Of a stretch of DNA of 11,964 bases, positions 1 to 6,784 are shown in pieces. Made by a program: the position numbers and the translations under genes. The stretch comes from CAYVQF01 sp964454015 (lineage in GTDB: Bacteria; Myxococcota_A; Bradymonadia; UBA4248): positions 1 to 11,964 of the forward strand of contig CAYVQF010000096.1 in assembly GCA_964454015.1 (NCBI GenBank). The letters are read 5' to 3'. How positions within the stretch are numbered: position 1 is the first letter of the stretch; each line of letters starts with the position of its first letter. Below the pieces are notes generated by a model that saw nothing but the letters and a program-made list of their open reading frames with translations, made no database searches and was not told where the DNA came from.

Positions 1-48
1 GCATGGGATCGGCCGACGCATAGGTCGGCCGGTACGGATTGATTTTGA
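1..48. repeat. Hairpin-bearing direct repeat, copy 1
   Basis: This 48-bp unit recurs at 74-121 with a single difference. It contains a perfect 7-bp stem, GGCCGAC (11-17) and GTCGGCC (24-30), around a 6-nt loop, followed by a GGTACGGATTGATTTTGA tail. The unit may extend beyond the left edge of the window. It resembles the short palindromic intergenic repeats (REP/MITE-like) that are dispersed in many bacterial genomes. No coding sequence is supported here. Confidence 0.8.
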
Positions 49-73
49 GGAATGGGATGGGTGTTTTGTTTAT

Positions 74-121
74 GCATGGGATCGGCCGACACATAGGTCG
101 GCCGGTACGGATTGATTTTGA
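74..121. repeat. Hairpin-bearing direct repeat, copy 2
   Basis: This is the second 48-bp copy, 73 bp downstream of the first (start to start). The only mismatch is G18 to A91, which lies in the hairpin loop, so the stem (84-90 with 97-103) stays perfect. A third, partial copy of the tail alone (CCGGTACGGATTGATTTTGA) follows at 123-142, and its GATTTTGA end is duplicated again. Confidence 0.8.
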
Positions 122-122
122 A

Positions 123-142
123 CCGGTACGGATTGATTTTGA
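123..142. repeat. Partial tail copy of the 48-bp repeat
   Basis: Twenty bases are identical to the last 20 bases of both full copies (29-48 and 102-121), without the hairpin. The sequence then runs into a further ATTTTGA duplication. This suggests local tandem slippage at the 3' end of the repeat. Confidence 0.7.
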
Positions 143-174
143 TTTTGAAGATGATGGCCCTGCGGGGATTGTTA

Positions 175-207
175 GCCCCAGTGTGGGGCAGGCTTTCCAG
201 CCTGCCC
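175..207. repeat. Two overlapping REP-like hairpins
   Basis: Hairpin A pairs GCCCC (175-179) with GGGGC (185-189) over a 5-nt loop. Hairpin B pairs GGGCAGGC (186-193) with GCCTGCCC (200-207) over the loop TTTCCA. They share bases 186-189 and so cannot form together. Neither is followed by a T-run on the plus strand. This GGCAGGC-TTTCCA-GCCTGCC type is a familiar intergenic palindrome in some bacterial genomes. The rest of 143-389 shows nothing else I can support. Confidence 0.55.
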
Positions 208-389
208 GTCTTTGCCTTTTGCCTTGCGCTGGCCTGAGCGAAGGCAGCGTGTCACAGCCCTGGTGTTCCTCCTGGTCCGCGTGCTGGGCCAAGGGGGCGA
301 GGGGCGCAATTTAGACTTTAGGCCTGAGGCTGGAGGCTGGAGGGGCGGCGGCCTAGCAGGAACGAGGGGGTGGGCTGGCTGCGACGCCG

Positions 390-1835
390 TCAGGGCATTT
401 GGGCCAGCCAGGCCATGGCGTTGAGGGCGAAGGCGCGGTTTTGCTCGCCTGGGGCGTCGTAGGCGTTGTGGGCCTGGTTTCGCTTGCCGTGGGAGTCGGA
501 GCCGTCGCCGAAGGTAGCTGAGTCGACCAGGGCCACGACGCGCCCAGCGCCGAAGGTGGTGGCGACGGCGACCAAGTCGTGGCCGCTCTCAGTGTCGGGG
601 CGCGCCGCGAGGAGGGGCACCAGGTTGGGGTTGGTGCCGGTGCTGTGGAGGGTGCAGCCCTGGAAGATCCCGAGGGCCGAGACCACGCCGTGGGGGCCGT
701 TCAGGACGGGGTGGCTGGGGGCGAGGATGGTATCGATGGGGGTCTTGGGATCGAAGTCGACTTCGTCGAAGGCGAAGCCGAAGGGGTCGATGGCCACGTC
801 GTTTTGGGTGAGGAGCATGTTGAGGGCTTGCGGTGCCGAGACGCCGTTGCCGTCGCGGTCGGCGCCGAGGTGGTTGCCTGCCAAGAGCAGCCCACCCCCG
901 GCCTGGACGAAGCGGATGATGGCGTTGGCTTCGTCGCGGCTGATGGCTCGGCTGGGCTCGATGAGGACGAGGATGTGGAAGTGTTGCAGATCCTGATCAT
1001 TGCTGGGGTCACCGTAGGAGAGGCGCCCCTGGTAGGAGGGCAGGGTCTCGCAGAGGAAATCACCTTGGGCGACGAGGTCGTAAGCGAAGCTGCTGAGGGC
1101 GCCAGCCCAGTCATTGGGGCCGCTGGGGTTGGAGGGGTGGGGGTAGGCTTGCACACCGTCGATGACCCAGTCGGAGTTGGGGCCGAGGGCGGCGGTCTCG
1201 TCGAGGCTTTGGTCGAAGAGGACTCGTTTGCGGTTGTGGGGGCAGAGGGTGGGGTCGCGGAGGCAGTCCAAGTCGTCGCAGCCGAAGTAGCCGTCGCCAT
1301 CGCTGTCGCCGTGGGTGGCGCAGAGGCTTTCCCGGAGCAGGGGTGGGCAGACCTGGTGGTAGGGGTTCTTGGCGCAGTCGGGATCGGCGCAGTCGATGAG
1401 GCCGTCGCCATCGTTGTCGCGGCCATCGGTGCAGGCCGCCGGGGAGTTTTCATAGACGGCGGCGTTGCCACAAGAGAAGATGCCCAGATTGCGACTACAG
1501 GCGAAGTCTTGGCAGTCGGTGTAGCCATTGCCGTCGTTGTCGATGCCGTCGCTGCATTGAGCGTCGCTCAGGCCTTCGCCGGCCCAGGGGAAGAGGGGCC
1601 CGATGGGCGGCGGCGTGACCGTGCCGTCATCATCGGCGTCGTCGGCGGGTGCGTCTTGGAGCTCGGGGGGGGAGAGGTCAGGGGTGTCGTGGCTGAGGAC
1701 GTCGTCGATCTCTTCGGGGAGCTCCTCGAGCGTATCGGTGGCTTCGTCGCGGTCTTGCGTTGGGGAAATTTTGGTCTCGTTGCAAGCGGTGACGAGGAGC
1801 GAGGCCAAGAGGAGGAGGCTTAGGCTGCGAGACAT
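390..1835 (-). CDS. Secreted lipoprotein with three Asp/Cys metal-binding-like repeats and a GATase-like C-terminal domain
   Basis: This 481-residue lipoprotein has a short charged N-terminus, a leucine-rich core and a lipobox ending VTAC with the lipidated Cys at 18. An acidic, proline-rich linker follows (about 19-90). Three Cys-framed repeats lie at 94-113, 135-154 and 172-191. The first two carry DGxDNDGxG and the third DSDGDGYFGC, resembling calcium-binding motifs of myxobacterial surface proteins. The C-terminal domain (about 205-481) looks like a class I glutamine-amidotransferase/ThuA-like fold: HILVLIEP then a glycine-rich AGGGLLLAGNH (285-322), and GAGRVVALVDSATF near 429-442. No obvious catalytic Cys is visible, so it may bind rather than hydrolyse. 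The start is the ATG at 1835, with GGGAG spaced 6 nt and the signal peptide directly after. The frame stays open upstream to 2153, but that extension lacks protein character. It is divergent from the Gre-type gene. Function is unknown; probably periplasmic or outer-membrane anchored. Confidence 0.85.
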   Translation of the reverse strand: MSRSLSLLLLASLLVTACNETKISPTQDRDEATDTLEELPEEIDDVLSHDTPDLSPPELQDAPADDADDDGTVTPPPIGPLFPWAGEGLSDAQCSDGIDNDGNGYTDCQDFACSRNLGIFSCGNAAVYENSPAACTDGRDNDGDGLIDCADPDCAKNPYHQVCPPLLRESLCATHGDSDGDGYFGCDDLDCLRDPTLCPHNRKRVLFDQSLDETAALGPNSDWVIDGVQAYPHPSNPSGPNDWAGALSSFAYDLVAQGDFLCETLPSYQGRLSYGDPSNDQDLQHFHILVLIEPSRAISRDEANAIIRFVQAGGGLLLAGNHLGADRDGNGVSAPQALNMLLTQNDVAIDPFGFAFDEVDFDPKTPIDTILAPSHPVLNGPHGVVSALGIFQGCTLHSTGTNPNLVPLLAARPDTESGHDLVAVATTFGAGRVVALVDSATFGDGSDSHGKRNQAHNAYDAPGEQNRAFALNAMAWLAQMP

Positions 1836-2172
1836 GAGGCTCTCCCAGAGTGCAGCGGCGGCCGCGAGTGCCGCAGTGTAAGGCGGCGTGGGCGCAGTGT
1901 TGGCGTCGCGCCGGGAGCTGGGCGCACTCTGCGCTGCTGGGTGCGGGAGGTCAACGGAAAAGTGCTTCCCTGGATAAGGTCGAGGCGAGGGTGGCGGGAG
2001 TGAAGGCGCGCGCCGGTTGTAGTCGCGGCCACGGCAGGTGGCGCCGGGCGCCCAAGGGGGGTGGATCCCAAAGCGATGGATGGGGGGGAGGCTGTCACGC
2101 TGGGGGGGGCTGGGTCGTCTTGTGGAGGAGAATGCTGATGTGGTGTCAGCCAAGGACCACGGAGACGGCGCG
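1836..2172. promoter_or_regulatory. Divergent intergenic region (337 bp)
   Basis: This region separates the minus-strand lipoprotein gene from the plus-strand Gre-type gene and must carry at least one promoter for each. It is G-rich on the plus strand, with several runs of six to eight G and a GGGCGCCC palindrome at 2046-2053. I could not find a convincing -35/-10 pair on either strand. Open frames crossing it (to 2153 on minus, from 2038 on plus) are compositional. Confidence 0.4.
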
Positions 2173-2727
2173 ATGATGTTGACGCTGAAAGAGCAACGAG
2201 AGCGGGTGGAGACGCCTTACTTGACGACCCCAGGGGGCATCGCCCGGATGGGGGCCAAGCTGCGGGAGACGCGGGCGCGATACCTGGAGATATGCCGTAG
2301 CAATGAGGAGGCCGCTGGGGCTGGGGATAGCTCGGTGTGGCACGACAACTTTGCTTATGAGGAGAACCAGCGGCTGATGTACCAGAACGCGCGGCGGATT
2401 GCCGAGGTGGAGCAGTCGCTGCAGCGCTTGCGCGTGGTGGCGCTGGGGGGGGCGGGGCCGGAGGCGGCGACGGTGGGGGTGGTGGTGCGCTTCCTCTACG
2501 ACGATGAGGAAGAGGAGAGCCAGTACTTTTTGGCTGGGTGGGACGACGGGGACCCGGCACAGCGGCGCATTTCCTACAACTCGCCGTTGGGGCAAGCGCT
2601 TGTGGGGCGTGGTCTCGACGATGGTTTCGAGTTGCGGAGCAAGGGCGGGAAGCGGGCCGGTGTGGTGGTGGGGTTGCGTTGGGTCACGGAGCAGGAGGAC
2701 GCGCTGGGGTGTCTCCTGGGTGAGTGA
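2173..2727 (+). CDS. GreA/GreB-family transcription elongation factor-like protein
   Basis: This 184-residue protein has the two-part Gre layout. Residues about 20-88 form a charged helical hairpin starting TPGGIARMGAKLRE. Residues about 97-155 form an FKBP-like C-terminal domain with the signature ISYNSPLGQALVGRGLDDGFEL. Gre factors insert their coiled coil into the RNA polymerase secondary channel and stimulate cleavage of backtracked RNA. At the tip GreA has GDLKENAEY with two key acids (D41, E44 in E. coli). Here the segment reads GDSSVWHDNFAYEENQR, so D52 is kept, E44 is replaced by V55, and D58 lies nearby. The cleavage chemistry may therefore be altered. The ATG at 2173 has GGAG spaced 7-8 nt. 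A GTG at 2140 preceded by GGAGGAG is an alternative that adds 11 residues. It is the first gene of a same-strand run, ending 42 bp before the next. Confidence 0.8.
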   Translation: MMLTLKEQRERVETPYLTTPGGIARMGAKLRETRARYLEICRSNEEAAGAGDSSVWHDNFAYEENQRLMYQNARRIAEVEQSLQRLRVVALGGAGPEAATVGVVVRFLYDDEEEESQYFLAGWDDGDPAQRRISYNSPLGQALVGRGLDDGFELRSKGGKRAGVVVGLRWVTEQEDALGCLLGE

Positions 2728-2769
2728 GGTGGTGTGGCTGGTAATGGTGCGTCAAAGCAGGGGAATCCG

Positions 2770-3711
2770 ATGCAAGCGAGAGATATGAGAAAGGGCCGGT
2801 GGCCAAGCTACGCGCGGATCGTGGTGACCAAGCGGTGTTCGTTGCGCTGCACCTTTTGCCATCGGGAGGGGACGCCTGAGAGCACCGCTGGCCGAGCGAT
2901 GTCGTTGCCATGTGCCGAGGCCGTGGCAGGGGCCTTGGCGCGGCTGGGCTTCCGCAAGATCAAGCTGCTTGGGGGCGAGCCGTTGGTCATGGCCGAAGTG
3001 GTTGAGGTCGTGCGCTGTTTGCGCCGGGCGATGCCAACGGCGGATCTGTCGGCTATCAGCAATGGTGCGGTCGAGCCGGCGCGGTTGCGTGGCTGTGTCG
3101 AGGCGGGGATGAACAGACTCAACGTCTCGGTCCACGGGTGGTCACCCGAGGCCTTGGGGCACAACGGTGGCAAGGCGTGTCATTATGCATGGCGTCAGGA
3201 GAACCTGGCGTGGATCATGCGGCGCGCTTTGCCGCTGAAGCTGAATTATGTGGTCTCGGAGGACAGCAACTTCGAGGATCTCAACGGGCTGTTGAGCTGG
3301 GCGGCGGACAAGCCGGTGGTCGTTGGGGTGCTCAACGATCTCAACCAGCCAGGCTTCGGCAGCGAGGCCTTGTTGGCGCTGCTGCGCGAGCTACGGCCTG
3401 GGCGGCCTGTGGCGCGGGTGGAAGAGGATGTGGACTCCCTGTCGACGCGGCGCTTGTCTTGGCCTGATGGCTTGGAGGTCGAGGTCAAGGACCAGCGGCT
3501 CGGCGCGGTGGCGCCGTGGCGGCACTGCGATGGGTGTCCGGCGCGGGCGCGCTGTGGGGAGGGGATCTTTGCGGTGCGGGTGGACCCGGATGGAGCCCTC
3601 CGCCTGTGCATGGATCGACCGGAGTTGCGAAGCGACGCCTGGTCGCCGGGGGAAGGGGCGGCGGCGCTGGCTGAGCGGTGGGGCGCATTCATTGAGGAGG
3701 CGAGGCGATGA
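2770..3711 (+). CDS. MoaA-like radical SAM protein
   Basis: This 313-residue radical SAM enzyme has CxxxCxxC at C23, C27 and C30, which ligates the [4Fe-4S] cluster that cleaves S-adenosylmethionine. GGEP (68-71) binds SAM, and RLNVSVHG (117-123) fits the family barrel. The C-terminus carries a second Cys set (C253, C256, C262, C280) in CDGCPARARCGEG...DPDGALRLCM. This recalls the C-terminal auxiliary cluster of MoaA (GTP 3',8-cyclase), but the spacing differs and the MoaA C-terminal GG is missing (it ends EEARR). Ordinary molybdopterin synthesis is therefore unlikely; the substrate is unknown. I chose the ATG at 2770 for its AGGGGA ribosome site. GTG 2734, with GAGG 4 nt upstream, would add 12 residues. 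The stop overlaps the next start (ATGA, 3708-3711), so the two proteins are probably made together. Confidence 0.85.
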   Translation: MQARDMRKGRWPSYARIVVTKRCSLRCTFCHREGTPESTAGRAMSLPCAEAVAGALARLGFRKIKLLGGEPLVMAEVVEVVRCLRRAMPTADLSAISNGAVEPARLRGCVEAGMNRLNVSVHGWSPEALGHNGGKACHYAWRQENLAWIMRRALPLKLNYVVSEDSNFEDLNGLLSWAADKPVVVGVLNDLNQPGFGSEALLALLRELRPGRPVARVEEDVDSLSTRRLSWPDGLEVEVKDQRLGAVAPWRHCDGCPARARCGEGIFAVRVDPDGALRLCMDRPELRSDAWSPGEGAAALAERWGAFIEEARR

Positions 3712-4316
3712 AGACGTTGGTTTTGGTCGGGCCGCATGGGGCAGGGAAGAGCACGATGGGGCGGCGGCTGGCGCAGGTGTTGGGCTGGCGCTTCGATGAC
3801 GAGATTGGCTATGCCTTGCGCCAGCGGGTGCGCCAGCGGGATCCGCGGGCGTATGCGGAGGGAGAGCAGCGAGACTTCGATCGGCAGGTGATGGCCATGG
3901 AGTGGGAGCGGGATCGGCTGTGGCGGGCCGAGCGAGGGAGGGGGCGCGTCATCGAGACGTGGCATCCGGGCAACCTGGCCTACGCTGAGGCGCGCAGTCC
4001 TGAGGTCTTTCGGCGAGTGGCCAAGACGATGGGGTCCTGGGTCAAGGTGCAGGGGGAGGTGGTGGTGGTGCCGCTGACCCTGTCGTTGGCGACTTTGGAG
4101 CAGCGGCAGCACGAAGAGGGAGATGCTGCCTTCTTCTGGCGGGTGGGGCAACGGGCGGCGGAGTTGGCGCGGGAGATGGGATTGTCCCTGTTGGCTCCGG
4201 TGGCAACGGATGCGGCTGGGGTCGAGGCGTGTGTGGCCCAGGTCCTGGTGGGCTTGGCGCGACGTCGCTGGTGTGGGGAGTGGGGTGCCAGGCCGAGCCT
4301 TGGCCGCTGTTGGTGA
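3708..4316 (+). CDS. P-loop NTPase, nucleotide/small-molecule kinase-like
   Basis: This 202-residue single-domain P-loop protein opens with a Walker A motif, GPHGAGKST (8-16). FDDEIG (29-34) is an acidic strand-end in the place where shikimate/nucleoside-kinase-type enzymes coordinate substrate or magnesium. RVIETWHPGNLAYAEAR (80-96) is a striking conserved-looking block. VVVVPLTLSL (118-127) is probably a core strand. Size and layout fit small kinases such as shikimate, adenylate or deoxynucleoside kinases, but I cannot assign the substrate. It starts on the ATGA that ends the radical SAM gene, with its own GAGGAGG spaced 7 nt, indicating translational coupling. A kinase coupled to a radical SAM enzyme suggests successive steps on one metabolite, possibly a nucleotide. 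That is an inference. The last ~17 residues look like an unstructured tail. Confidence 0.75.
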   Translation: MKTLVLVGPHGAGKSTMGRRLAQVLGWRFDDEIGYALRQRVRQRDPRAYAEGEQRDFDRQVMAMEWERDRLWRAERGRGRVIETWHPGNLAYAEARSPEVFRRVAKTMGSWVKVQGEVVVVPLTLSLATLEQRQHEEGDAAFFWRVGQRAAELAREMGLSLLAPVATDAAGVEACVAQVLVGLARRRWCGEWGARPSLGRCW

Positions 4317-4439
4317 GGGGAAGAGGGCGAGCTGAGGTATGGGCGAAAAATTTGGGGCCAAGTGGAGGTCTTTCGTGCTATGAAGGGCGACCCCGTGGCG
4401 GGGCATTTCCTGAATGGTCGTGCGCGGTAGAGGTGGGGC
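4317..4439 (+). promoter_or_regulatory. Intergenic gap with short hairpin
   Basis: A 123-bp gap between the kinase and hydrolase genes contains the hairpin CCCCG (4391-4395) / CGGGG (4399-4403) with a 3-nt loop, followed only by CATTT. This is a weak terminator at best. The hydrolase may be read through from upstream or have its own promoter, which I cannot identify. Confidence 0.3.
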
Positions 4440-5360
4440 ATGGTGAGTTTTCGGGCTAAGATTCTCATTGCTTTGGTCCGCAATAGGCATTGGTTCAAGT
4501 TCAAGTTGCGGCCTGAGGTCGTGGACGAGGGCTTTTCGGTGGAGGCCTTTAGGGCGGAAGTGGATCGGGCCACGGCCAAGATGAAGCTGCCCAAAGGGGT
4601 GACGACGCGGAAGGAGCAGATCGGGTCGCTGGCGGCGGAGTGGCTTCTTCCGGAGGCGCCGCGGGCCAAGAAGGTGTTGTTGTACGTGCATGGCGGCGGT
4701 TTCATCTCGGGATCGTGCCACACCCACCGGCCGCACGTGGCCAAGTTCGCGATGCAGGCCCAGGTGGCGTCTTTGCTCTTCGATTACCGCTTGGAGCCGG
4801 AGCACCCCTTTCCGGCGGCGGTGGAGGACTGTGTGGCGGCCTTTCGCTGGTTGTTGGCGCAAGGCCACGATCCCCAGGACATCGTGGTCGGTGGAGAGTC
4901 GGCAGGGGCGACCCTCACCTTGTCACTGCTGCTGGCGCTGCAGCAGGAGGGGGTGGCGCTGCCCAAGGCAGCCTTTGCCATCTCGCCGGTGACGGATCTG
5001 CGCTGTGAGGCCGAGTCCTTTCGGAGCAACGCGCCGCGAGACATTGCGCCGCTGGGCTCCTGGGGGACCTGGACGGGCTACTACATGGGTGACAATGATC
5101 CGATGCAGCCGCTGCTGTCGCCCCTTTTTGGGGATTACACGGGGCTGCCACCGCTGCATATCACCGTGGGCACCCATGAGATTCACCTGGATGACTGCGA
5201 CGCCGTGGCGGCGCGGGCGTCGGCCTGCGGCGTCGAGGTGGTCTTGCGCCGTTGGGAGGGGATGGTGCACGCTTTCCCGCTGTTCACGCCGTTGTTTCCC
5301 GAGGCCAAGGCGGCCTTCGCAGAGATCATCGCTTTTATCGACGCGCATTTGGCTGCTTAG
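4440..5360 (+). CDS. Alpha/beta hydrolase fold-3 esterase (HSL family)
   Basis: This 306-residue protein belongs to the hormone-sensitive-lipase-like group of alpha/beta hydrolases, which cleave carboxylic esters or lactones. The oxyanion-hole motif HGGG is at 84-87, the nucleophile elbow GESAG at 152-156 (Ser154), a candidate acid in EIHLDD (Asp251/Asp252), and the histidine in GMVHAF (His277). YRLEPEHPFPAAVED (116-130) is the usual family block between oxyanion hole and elbow. Length is typical and the triad looks complete, so it should be active. There is no signal peptide, so it is probably cytoplasmic. The ATG at 4440 lies behind a G-rich AGAGGTGGGG stretch. Its place downstream of the radical SAM/kinase pair may be coincidental or may mean it trims an ester in the same pathway; the sequence does not decide this. 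Monoterpene-lactone hydrolases are possible relatives. Confidence 0.9.
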   Translation: MVSFRAKILIALVRNRHWFKFKLRPEVVDEGFSVEAFRAEVDRATAKMKLPKGVTTRKEQIGSLAAEWLLPEAPRAKKVLLYVHGGGFISGSCHTHRPHVAKFAMQAQVASLLFDYRLEPEHPFPAAVEDCVAAFRWLLAQGHDPQDIVVGGESAGATLTLSLLLALQQEGVALPKAAFAISPVTDLRCEAESFRSNAPRDIAPLGSWGTWTGYYMGDNDPMQPLLSPLFGDYTGLPPLHITVGTHEIHLDDCDAVAARASACGVEVVLRRWEGMVHAFPLFTPLFPEAKAAFAEIIAFIDAHLAA

Positions 5361-5455
5361 GGAGAGAGAGAGCGGCAGAACGCAATGGCGCGGTGCGACG
5401 GGCTGACGCCGTGCCGGGCGCTGGGATTGACAAGGGCGTGAAGGAGGAGAAGGAG

Positions 5456-5905
5456 ATGGGGCCAATGGGTGATCTCAAGCGACGGGCCGAGCTGATTCGG
5501 GTCATTCAAGCGCAAGGCGGGGTGGTGCCAGACCGTCCCAGACCTGTGGTGAGCATCGAGGACTTCTTTACGGGCAATGCGGAGCAGGCATCGATAGGCC
5601 CCAACCTTACGAATCATCCTGGGATCGCGGTCTTCGAGCGAGTCCTGCGCCAGCTTCGGGAGCGTGCGGAGGTGCAGGAGGTGCTACTCGCCATTGCGGA
5701 GGTCGTTGAGGAAGAAGGGTTTACCGATTGGCCTTTTGCGGACGTGGTGATCATCATGGCGTCGTCCTCGGCCCAAGAAATCGCCCATCATCTGCGTGAG
5801 CTCAGGCCGGACAAGGTGGGTGAGGGCTGGGGGCCGGCCAGCCGATCGCCCCACGCCCCAGAGGCGCAGGCGGGGATGCAGGTGTTCTTTGCGTGGTGGG
5901 ACTGA
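5456..5905 (+). CDS. Conserved hypothetical protein, 149 aa
   Basis: This is a small, probably soluble protein with no signal peptide or membrane segment. Visible blocks are PVVSIEDFFTGN (30-41), SIGPNLTNHPGI (46-57), a helical RVLRQLRERAEVQEVLLAI (62-80), DWPFADVVIIM (91-101) and a terminal AWWD. I have the impression of a widespread uncharacterised family with 'EDFFTGN...SIG.NL..HPG...WPF.D' blocks, but no function I can name. The ATG at 5456 is chosen because AAGGAGG ends 8 nt before it. An ATG at 5465 is a minor alternative. The open frame further left overlaps the hydrolase in another frame and is not protein-like. It lies 95 bp after the hydrolase on the same strand and is the last gene of the run. 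Confidence 0.75.
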   Translation: MGPMGDLKRRAELIRVIQAQGGVVPDRPRPVVSIEDFFTGNAEQASIGPNLTNHPGIAVFERVLRQLRERAEVQEVLLAIAEVVEEEGFTDWPFADVVIIMASSSAQEIAHHLRELRPDKVGEGWGPASRSPHAPEAQAGMQVFFAWWD

Positions 5906-6784
5906 CTCGGAGAGCGGCCTTTGTCTGGGTTGGGCGAGTGGCGGTGTGGTGTTCTTGTTGGTGGCGCGAAAAATGGGCGATCGCTGGCTCGAGGAGGGGG
6001 TGCGGTCGATATACCTCAGAAAGTTGGCAATAGGCGGTTGAAGGATGGATGCAGAAACGGCTACCATAGGTGCAGGATTTCTGGGGGCAGTGGCGGGATG
6101 GGTTTAACGGAACATATCGGAGCGGTGCATCGCGTTGAGAGCCGGCGGGGGGAAAGGCACCATTCGTCGAGCCTGGCGGGACACTCGGCAGGGCTAGCGA
6201 ATCTTCCCCCAATGCCTCTTCATGCGGGGAGTGTTGCGAGAGCTCTTCAGCGGGCGTGGGCAGTGAGGGCGTGGCGCGGAGTGGTCCATAGGGGCTCCTT
6301 GACCGCTCGCGCCGGAGGCAGACGAGCAGTGCGGCGTTCTCTTTGGTGGCCACCCAGTGGCAGCGCAAGGATGGCAGATTGTAGCACGAAAGGGTCAATG
6401 GCTGCGGGGTTGGAGATCGGGGCTGGGCAGGGCAGGTCCTGTGGGCTGAAGATAAGATTAGTTATGATAAGTCTCTGGCCAGTGATGGCGACAATTAGAC
6501 GCTGGCGCACGTTACAGGGTAAACTCAGAACGGTTGGCTGAATTTCCATCCCCTCGTCAGCGGGGACCTGCATGGGCTGCCAAGGGAGGAAGCTGGATGA
6601 GGGCTGCGCCGCTGCTGGGGACAATTCTCAAAGTGCCAGGGACGGAGTTGTCCGAGGTGATCGTGGGTGGTTGTTGAGGCTATGAAGGTGACGAGTATGT
6701 GGGTGCAAGCTCGCCTGAGGGATGCGAAGGACAGTGGGTGCGGCGCAACATCGCTGGCTGGCGCACCAGCCAAGTGGAGGTAAG
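5906..6784. other. Low-coding intergenic stretch (879 bp)
   Basis: Several frames stay open on both strands (for example plus 5921-6541, minus 5802-6398, minus 6247-6624), but all are rich in Arg, Pro, Ser and Gly, lack ribosome sites and resemble no family. I therefore call no gene. Near the left end TTGAAG (6038-6043) and TACCAT (6062-6067), 18 bp apart, form a poor sigma70-like pair. The one distinctive element is the dif-like site at 6445-6472. A decayed gene cannot be excluded. Confidence 0.5.
6445..6472 (+). other. dif-like XerC/XerD recombination site (candidate)
   Basis: The 28 bp divide into 11 + 6 + 11: GCTGAAGATAA, spacer GATTAG, TTATGATAAGT. Against the E. coli dif arms the right (XerD) arm matches 9 of 11 (TTATGTTAAAT) and the left (XerC) arm 7 of 11 (GGTGCGCATAA). 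The arms are imperfect inverted repeats of each other (7 of 11), as in real dif sites. The spacer does not match E. coli, but spacers vary between phyla. It is an AT-rich island in GC-rich non-coding DNA, near a change in strand composition. Only pattern matching supports it. Confidence 0.35.

Noticed and set aside
579..1823. Long plus-strand frame (414 codons) opposite the first lipoprotein gene
   Set aside because: Its product is a Val/Gly/Ala/Glu-rich low-complexity mirror of the GC-rich minus-strand gene, without motif or ribosome site. The minus frame has a signal peptide and ordered motifs.
1836..2153. Upstream extension of the lipoprotein reading frame
   Set aside because: The extra 106 residues are Pro/Arg/Ser-rich and would bury the signal peptide internally. 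The ATG at 1835 has a good ribosome site directly before the signal peptide.
2770..3711. Viperin identity for the radical SAM gene
   Set aside because: The cluster motif is CSLRCTFC, not the CNYxCxFCF form I associate with viperins, and the C-terminal Cys set points to a MoaA-like layout.
3246..4868. 540-codon minus-strand frame
   Set aside because: It lies opposite the radical SAM, kinase and hydrolase genes, all of which show family motifs. The product is Arg/His/Pro/Leu-rich without domain features.
5802..6624. Possible genes in the stretch after the hypothetical protein
   Set aside because: Frames on both strands (198, 206 and 125 codons) overlap each other, lack ribosome sites and have compositional, motif-free products.
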